NCBI GenBank assembly: GCA_934120265.1
Contig: CAKOTU010000014.1
Location: forward strand, 1-26,210
Source of the DNA: an uncultured Bacilli bacterium
GTDB lineage: Bacteria; Bacillota_I; Bacilli_A; RF39; UBA660
DNA: 26,210 nucleotides
Direction of reading: 5' to 3'
The position numbers and the translations under genes were made by a program. The notes below the pieces were generated by a model that saw only the letters and a program-made list of their open reading frames with translations, did no database searches and was not told the DNA's origin. Below are positions 23,080 to 26,210 of the stretch, piece by piece; position 1 is the first letter of the stretch, and the number at the start of each line of letters is the position of its first letter.

Positions 23080-23518
23080 ATATTACATCAACGTAAGTAT
23101 CTTGTAAACATCTTAAACAGCAAACACAATTTAAGTTCATTGTAAAGAATGTATTTGTCGAAATATATGGAACTGTTGTTCTGGCTGCTACGTCAGGATT
23201 TGTTGCTAGTACTCTGAAAGTAGCACAACAACCATCTATTTTTTCTACTCTAAATACATTAGAACAAACAACATCATTATCACCACAAACAACATCTTCT
23301 TTAGTTATTGGCATACTCCATGGAGTACCATTTCCACAGCAAGTATATAACATTATTGGTCTTGTGTTGCATCCTGCTGTTGTCACTGAACAACCTAAAA
23401 ATCCTCTGTCACAAGTATCTAGACATGATTCAGGACATATTGCATTTTTTTGAAGAATGGCAATAACAGTTAAAATTTCAGAAATGCATTTGCAGTCTGT
23501 TGCTTCATTATTACACAT
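23078..23518 (-). CDS. CotY/CotZ/ExsY-like spore coat or exosporium protein
   Basis: Cysteine-rich self-assembling spore-surface protein. From ATG 23518 it has 146 residues with 18 cysteines. It follows the family plan: a short Cys-rich N-terminus (CKCISEILTVIAILQ), a CPESC block, then RPIMLYTCCG, FRVEKIDGCCATFRVL and a C-terminal TMNLNCVCCLRCL. Family members (CotY, CotZ, ExsY, CotE-linked crust) form hexagonal, disulfide-locked lattices around spores. The frame runs back to GTG 23527, but AAGGGGTGG covers it, so ATG 23518 is used. No sigma-A promoter is clear; a SigK-like element is present. It is a single-gene unit. Confidence 0.88.
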   Translation of the reverse strand: MCNNEATDCKCISEILTVIAILQKNAICPESCLDTCDRGFLGCSVTTAGCNTRPIMLYTCCGNGTPWSMPITKEDVVCGDNDVVCSNVFRVEKIDGCCATFRVLATNPDVAARTTVPYISTNTFFTMNLNCVCCLRCLQDTYVDVI

Positions 23519-23549
23519 ATAATCCACCCCTTCTTTTAATTTTCTAATA

Positions 23550-23576
23550 TAACATATTCTAAATGATTAAAATGGT
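23550..23576 (-). promoter_or_regulatory. Possible SigK-like promoter for the CotY/CotZ-like gene
   Basis: On the minus strand AC (23576-23575) is 16 nt from AATATGTTA (23558-23550), eight of nine positions to CATAnnnTA. The spacing is that of mother-cell SigK promoters, which control coat genes of this type. Motif evidence only. Confidence 0.38.
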
Positions 23577-23608
23577 GTGAATTAAATACCTAAAATAATA
23601 AAATAATA

Positions 23609-23637
23609 TTGAAAAAAAATATAAAATTGGGTATAAT
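23609..23637 (+). promoter_or_regulatory. Promoter for the gene at 23666
   Basis: TTGAAA (23609-23614), 17-nt spacer, TATAAT (23632-23637), followed by GGGAGG before ATG 23666. Confidence 0.82.
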
Positions 23638-23665
23638 TGTATTTAGAATAAAAGGGAGGATTAAT

Positions 23666-24397
23666 ATGAACGGAGTAACTGTAAAGAAGGCAGATGGCTC
23701 AATTGAAAATATAACTGTTGTCAGATACTTTAAATTGAATGACTTTTCTTATTTAATATTCTCATTAAATGAAGTAGATGATGGTGGTTATGTTAAGTTA
23801 TATATTTCTAAAGTTATCAACGGCATTGGTGGAACGATTTCTGATGATGTTGAGTGGAATTTAGTAAAAGATACCATTAAAGATATAATAAAGAGAAATA
23901 AAGAAGGCATTTCTGCTGGAGTAAATGATTTAGATGAAAATAGTTTAGCAAATATAACTATTAATGACCAAAAAGTATTTAAATTAAATGCTTCATTATT
24001 ACAATTATTAAGTGTTAATAAGAATGTTGTCAATTCAATTCCAAGCGAACCTGTAATTGAAGATCCAGAAATGCACGCTAATGAATCAATTAATGATGTT
24101 ACTGAACAAATAATTCCTGATTTGAATTCAACTGAAAATTTAATACCATCTTATACAAATGATTCTGATGTTGCAGAAGTTTCTAATAATAATGTTGAGT
24201 TAGAAAAAACAATACCAAATGAGATGCCTCAAGGAATTTATTATGGTGAAGAGGATAAAAAAACTGATAATATTAGTTCTTTAGATGATAATTATAAAAA
24301 TCTTTACGAAATGGAATTAAAGAAAAATGATGAATTGTTACAAGAACTAAAGAAATATCAAGATTTAATTAACGATTTAAAAGAAGTATTAAAGTAA
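23666..24397 (+). CDS. Hypothetical protein with C-terminal coiled coil
   Basis: I do not recognise the family. Residues 1-120 look like a compact alpha/beta domain (GVTVKKADGSIENITVVRYFKL, then YLIFSLNE...GYVKLYISKV). Residues 121-205 are acidic, Asn/Ser-rich and probably unstructured. Residues about 212-243 form a coiled coil (ELKKNDELLQELKKYQDLI). No membrane segment. ATG 23666 has GGGAGG upstream; an in-frame TTG at 23609 is the -35 box. It has its own strong promoter and terminator, so it is likely expressed in growing cells. The layout, a domain plus linker plus coiled coil, suggests a scaffold or adaptor, but this is inference only. Confidence 0.7.
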   Translation: MNGVTVKKADGSIENITVVRYFKLNDFSYLIFSLNEVDDGGYVKLYISKVINGIGGTISDDVEWNLVKDTIKDIIKRNKEGISAGVNDLDENSLANITINDQKVFKLNASLLQLLSVNKNVVNSIPSEPVIEDPEMHANESINDVTEQIIPDLNSTENLIPSYTNDSDVAEVSNNNVELEKTIPNEMPQGIYYGEEDKKTDNISSLDDNYKNLYEMELKKNDELLQELKKYQDLINDLKEVLK

Positions 24398-24419
24398 ACA
24401 CCGTAAGGTGTTTTTAATT
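24396..24419 (+). terminator. Rho-independent terminator
   Basis: AAACACC (24396-24402) pairs with GGTGTTT (24407-24413), GTAA loop, T-rich tail. The stem begins within the stop codon of the upstream gene. Confidence 0.8.
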
Positions 24420-24465
24420 TTAATAAAACATGTTGCTATGAATATAATTAATTAGAGGTGGAAAT

Positions 24466-25371
24466 ATGAAAAATGCTTTAAGTTATTATTATAGTCTTGT
24501 TCCTACAACAATCCACCAAATAAATAAAAAATATAGATGTTATATTCAAAATCAAGAATATATATTAATTCAATATGAAGACTTGCCGGAAAAAGCAAAT
24601 GAATTTTATAATTTAAGTGTTTATTTGTTAAATATGCAGATTCCATGTCATGAAATTATTTTAAATAATAATGGTTCTGTTTTGACATATATCAACAATC
24701 AACCATACATACTTTTAAAAATATATGTTTCAGATATAAAGGTAAACTTTAGCGATATAACATTTTTTTCAAACATTTTGATAGACTATACACAATATAA
24801 AAATTTAATTTGTGATAATTGGAATAAAATGTGGACTAAAAAAATTGACTATTTTGAGTATCAAATGAGCCACATTGGCAAAAATTATCGAATAATAAGA
24901 GATAGTTTTAATTATTTTGTAGGGCTGGCAGAAACTAGTATATCTTTCTTATTAGAATTAGAAAATTATGTTGATAATCCTGTTATATGCCACAAGAGAA
25001 TAAAATTTAATGAAAGTAAAAAGGAATTATATAATCCTTTAAATTTTATTTTTGATACTAAAGTAAGAGATATTGCAGAGTACATAAAGAATAAGTTCTT
25101 TTATGATCAATACAACATATATGATTTTGTAAATGATATAGGGAAATGTAATTTTAATGAAAAACAATTCCACCTTTTTTATGGACGACTTCTGTTTCCT
25201 TCGTATTATTTTGATGCCTATGAAGATATTGTATTAGATAATGTTGAGGAAAAAATAATTAATAAGATACTAATAAAAATAAATGAATATGTTGCTTTTT
25301 TAAAAGAAGTATGGGTAGAAATAAATAAATATTATAAATTGCCGGAAATTGAATGGATAATAAAAAATTAA
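24466..25371 (+). CDS. YutH-like spore coat protein (kinase-like fold)
   Basis: Resembles YutH/CotS/CotI-type coat proteins, which keep a choline/aminoglycoside-kinase-like fold. Seen: an N-terminal lobe with strands and RCYIQNQEYILIQYE; a segment VICHKRIK near 175-180, the place of the catalytic-loop HGR/HxD; YNPLNFIFDTKVRDIAEYIKNKFF near 190-215, like the family's DLIYDHPARDxAEYIR; and FHLFYGRLLFPSYYFD near 235-250, like LYARLLFPxHxFD. The kinase Asp after the His is not obvious, so it may be inactive, as many coat kinases are. 301 residues, family length. ATG 24466, ribosome site GAGGTGG. TATAAT at 24443 with a poor -35. Homology is read by eye. Confidence 0.75.
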   Translation: MKNALSYYYSLVPTTIHQINKKYRCYIQNQEYILIQYEDLPEKANEFYNLSVYLLNMQIPCHEIILNNNGSVLTYINNQPYILLKIYVSDIKVNFSDITFFSNILIDYTQYKNLICDNWNKMWTKKIDYFEYQMSHIGKNYRIIRDSFNYFVGLAETSISFLLELENYVDNPVICHKRIKFNESKKELYNPLNFIFDTKVRDIAEYIKNKFFYDQYNIYDFVNDIGKCNFNEKQFHLFYGRLLFPSYYFDAYEDIVLDNVEEKIINKILIKINEYVAFLKEVWVEINKYYKLPEIEWIIKN

Positions 25372-25408
25372 TTATAAATAAATATTTATGTTACAATTGC
25401 AAAAAAGA

Positions 25409-25431
25409 AAATGTAGATTTATTCTACATTT
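25409..25431 (-). terminator. Rho-independent terminator for the NifU-like gene
   Basis: AAATGTAGA (25409-25417) pairs with TCTACATTT (25423-25431). On the minus strand it is followed by a T-rich run (TTCTTTTTT). The gene's stop codon (25419-25421) lies in the hairpin loop. Confidence 0.7.
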
Positions 25432-25646
25432 ATTACTTCTTTTACATTAGGAACTTCTTCTTTTATAGCTGCTTCAATGCCTTCTTTAAGTGTGAAATCT
25501 AGCATACTACAGTTAGCACAAGCTCCATTCATTTTAATATAGACAATATTGTTGTCATATTTAATAAATTCAATGTTTCCACCATCACTTATTAAATATG
25601 GTCTTAATTTGTCGATGATACTTCTAATTTTCATTTCATCTTCCAT
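25419..25646 (-). CDS. NifU-like iron-sulfur scaffold/carrier protein (NFU domain)
   Basis: A small cytoplasmic protein that carries or hands over iron-sulfur clusters. Only the NFU (NifU C-terminal) domain is present: IRSIIDKLRPYLISDGGNIEF, then IKMNGACANCSMLDFTLKEGI with the cluster cysteines of the CxxC in ACANCSM, and the end VPNVKEVINVE. At 75 residues it is the short YutI-like form. The frame extends to TTG 25658, but GGTGATT sits between, and ATG 25646 is 6 nt after it. A good promoter lies upstream. It would serve the Fe-S enzymes of the cell, such as the radical-SAM activase here. Confidence 0.93.
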   Translation of the reverse strand: MEDEMKIRSIIDKLRPYLISDGGNIEFIKYDNNIVYIKMNGACANCSMLDFTLKEGIEAAIKEEVPNVKEVINVE

Positions 25647-25663
25647 TGCAATCACCAACGTTT

Positions 25664-25692
25664 ATTATATACTAAAGTTTAAACATTGTAAA
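25664..25692 (-). promoter_or_regulatory. Promoter for the NifU-like gene
   Basis: On the minus strand TTTACA (25692-25687), 17-nt spacer, TATAAT (25669-25664). It is back to back with the promoter of the S1 gene. Confidence 0.78.
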
Positions 25693-25699
25693 TAATTAT

Positions 25700-25728
25700 T
25701 TGGTTTTTATATTTAAGCATGGTATAAT
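25700..25728 (+). promoter_or_regulatory. Promoter for the S1-domain gene
   Basis: TTGGTT (25700-25705), 17-nt spacer, TATAAT (25723-25728). The -35 lies 7 bp from the -35 of the divergent NifU-like gene. Confidence 0.75.
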
Positions 25729-25747
25729 TATTTTGAGGTGTATCAAA

Positions 25748-26125
25748 ATGACAAAATATAAGAAAGGAAAAATTGTCAAAGCTACAGTTAGTGGTATTGA
25801 ATCATATGGCGTTTTTGTGACATTGGATGATTATTATAGCGGTCTTATTCATATTTCGGAAATATCCCATGGTTTTGTTAAAAATATTCATGATTATGTT
25901 AATGTTGGAGAAATTATATTCGTAGAAATATTGGATGTTGATGATGAACTATATCATTTAAAATTAAGCATTAAAAATATTAATTATAAAGTTAACACAA
26001 AAAGAAAAAGAAAATTAATAAAAGAAACTTCCCACGGATTTACAACATTAGAGTATAAATTACCAATTTGGATTAAAGAAAATATAAATAAAATAAAAAA
26101 AAGTGCAAATTCTATTGACAATTAG
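25748..26125 (+). CDS. S1 RNA-binding domain protein (YugI/CvfD-like)
   Basis: Small RNA-binding, ribosome-associated type protein. Residues about 3-75 are a complete S1 domain: GKIVKATVSGIESYGVFVTLDDYYSGLIHISEIS, then VNVGEIIFVEILDVD and LKLSIKNI. Members such as YugI (general stress protein 13) or CvfD are about 125-130 residues with a basic tail, as here (NTKRKRKLIKE). ATG 25748 is 7 nt after GAGGTG; the frame also runs back to TTG 25700, which is the -35. Followed by tRNA-Val, whose -35 overlaps the last codons. Confidence 0.9.
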   Translation: MTKYKKGKIVKATVSGIESYGVFVTLDDYYSGLIHISEISHGFVKNIHDYVNVGEIIFVEILDVDDELYHLKLSIKNINYKVNTKRKRKLIKETSHGFTTLEYKLPIWIKENINKIKKSANSIDN

Positions 26126-26143
26126 GTAAATTGTATGTTATAT
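26115..26143 (+). promoter_or_regulatory. Promoter for the tRNA-Val gene
   Basis: TTGACA (26115-26120), 17-nt spacer, TTATAT (26138-26143), about 20 nt before the tRNA. The -35 lies within the last codons of the S1 gene. Confidence 0.72.
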
Positions 26144-26164
26144 TTAATTACGTCCAAGGAAATT

Positions 26165-26210
26165 GGGCGATTAGCTCAGTTGGTTAGAGCACCTGCCTTA
26201 CAAGCAGGGG
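26165..26210 (+). tRNA. tRNA-Val (anticodon TAC), truncated by the window end
   Basis: Starts with a 7-base acceptor arm GGGCGAT, TA, D-arm GCTC...GAGC with AGTTGGTTA, and an anticodon arm CCTGC-CTTACAA-GCAGG with anticodon TAC (valine). The variable loop, T-arm and 3' acceptor strand lie beyond the window. It is likely the first of a tRNA cluster or a single gene under the promoter at 26115. Confidence 0.93.

Noticed and set aside
1..26210. CRISPR array, insertion sequence or prophage
   Set aside because: No regularly spaced repeats, no transposase or integrase motif and no phage structural genes beyond the fibre-like module in the collagen protein.

Overview
The window is very AT-rich and tightly packed, with Gram-positive signals throughout: GGAGG/AGGTG ribosome sites, TTGaca-17-TATAAT promoters and short U-tailed hairpin terminators. 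The gene content (undecaprenol kinase DgkA, a sortase-anchored protein, a DUF368/PopT-type polyprenyl-phosphate transporter, anaerobic pyruvate formate-lyase, CotY/CotZ and YutH spore-coat relatives) points to a low-GC, fermentative, probably gut-associated member of the Bacilli (RF39/Erysipelotrichales/Mollicutes-like branch). Three spore-surface-type genes suggest that it, or a recent ancestor, makes spores. Species cannot be read from this stretch.

Layout. 1-539: gene-poor, with the 3' relic of a SEC-C zinc-motif gene and its surviving terminator. 540-1619: Fic protein with its own inhibitory motif. 1620-2239: decayed DNA with relics of a GNAT acetyltransferase, a RdgB/HAM1-like nucleotide pyrophosphatase and an unidentified frame. 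2240-2821 (-): unknown protein. 3040-4287: sortase-type surface protein. 4392-6837: four-gene unit (membrane-anchored protein, dgkA, ogt, a short flavodoxin). 6942-8066: HExxH zinc-protease-like protein. 8190-9491: a three-part XRE / P-loop / CYTH fusion. 9652-11898: membrane O-acyltransferase with two SGNH domains. 11948-12856 (-): collagen-like surface protein. 13061-13933: LCM-type methyltransferase. 14004-16975: pflB-pflA. 17030-18278: tandem-thioredoxin membrane protein plus a PH-like protein. 18389-23056: five-gene unit (exported protein, patatin, trpS, PopT-like transporter, small protein). 23078-23518 (-): CotY/CotZ-like coat protein. 23666-24397: unknown coiled-coil protein. 24466-25371: YutH-like spore coat kinase-fold protein. 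25419-25646 (-): NifU-like protein. 25748-26125: S1-domain protein. 26165 to the end: tRNA-Val(TAC), cut by the window edge.

Themes. Much of the window serves the cell or spore envelope: lipid-carrier kinase and transporter, surface acylation, a sortase substrate, exported thioredoxins and coat/exosporium proteins. The two coat-type genes on the minus strand lack a good housekeeping promoter but carry CATAnnnTA-like elements, whereas most neighbouring vegetative genes have clear TTGnnn-17-TATAAT promoters. For several genes the open frame extends upstream to a TTG or GTG that lies in a promoter or ribosome site; the starts given here are corrected to the ATG that follows the ribosome site. 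The most unusual items are the XRE-AAA-CYTH fusion, the tandem SGNH acyltransferase, the likely sporulation-controlled coat genes and the relic cluster.
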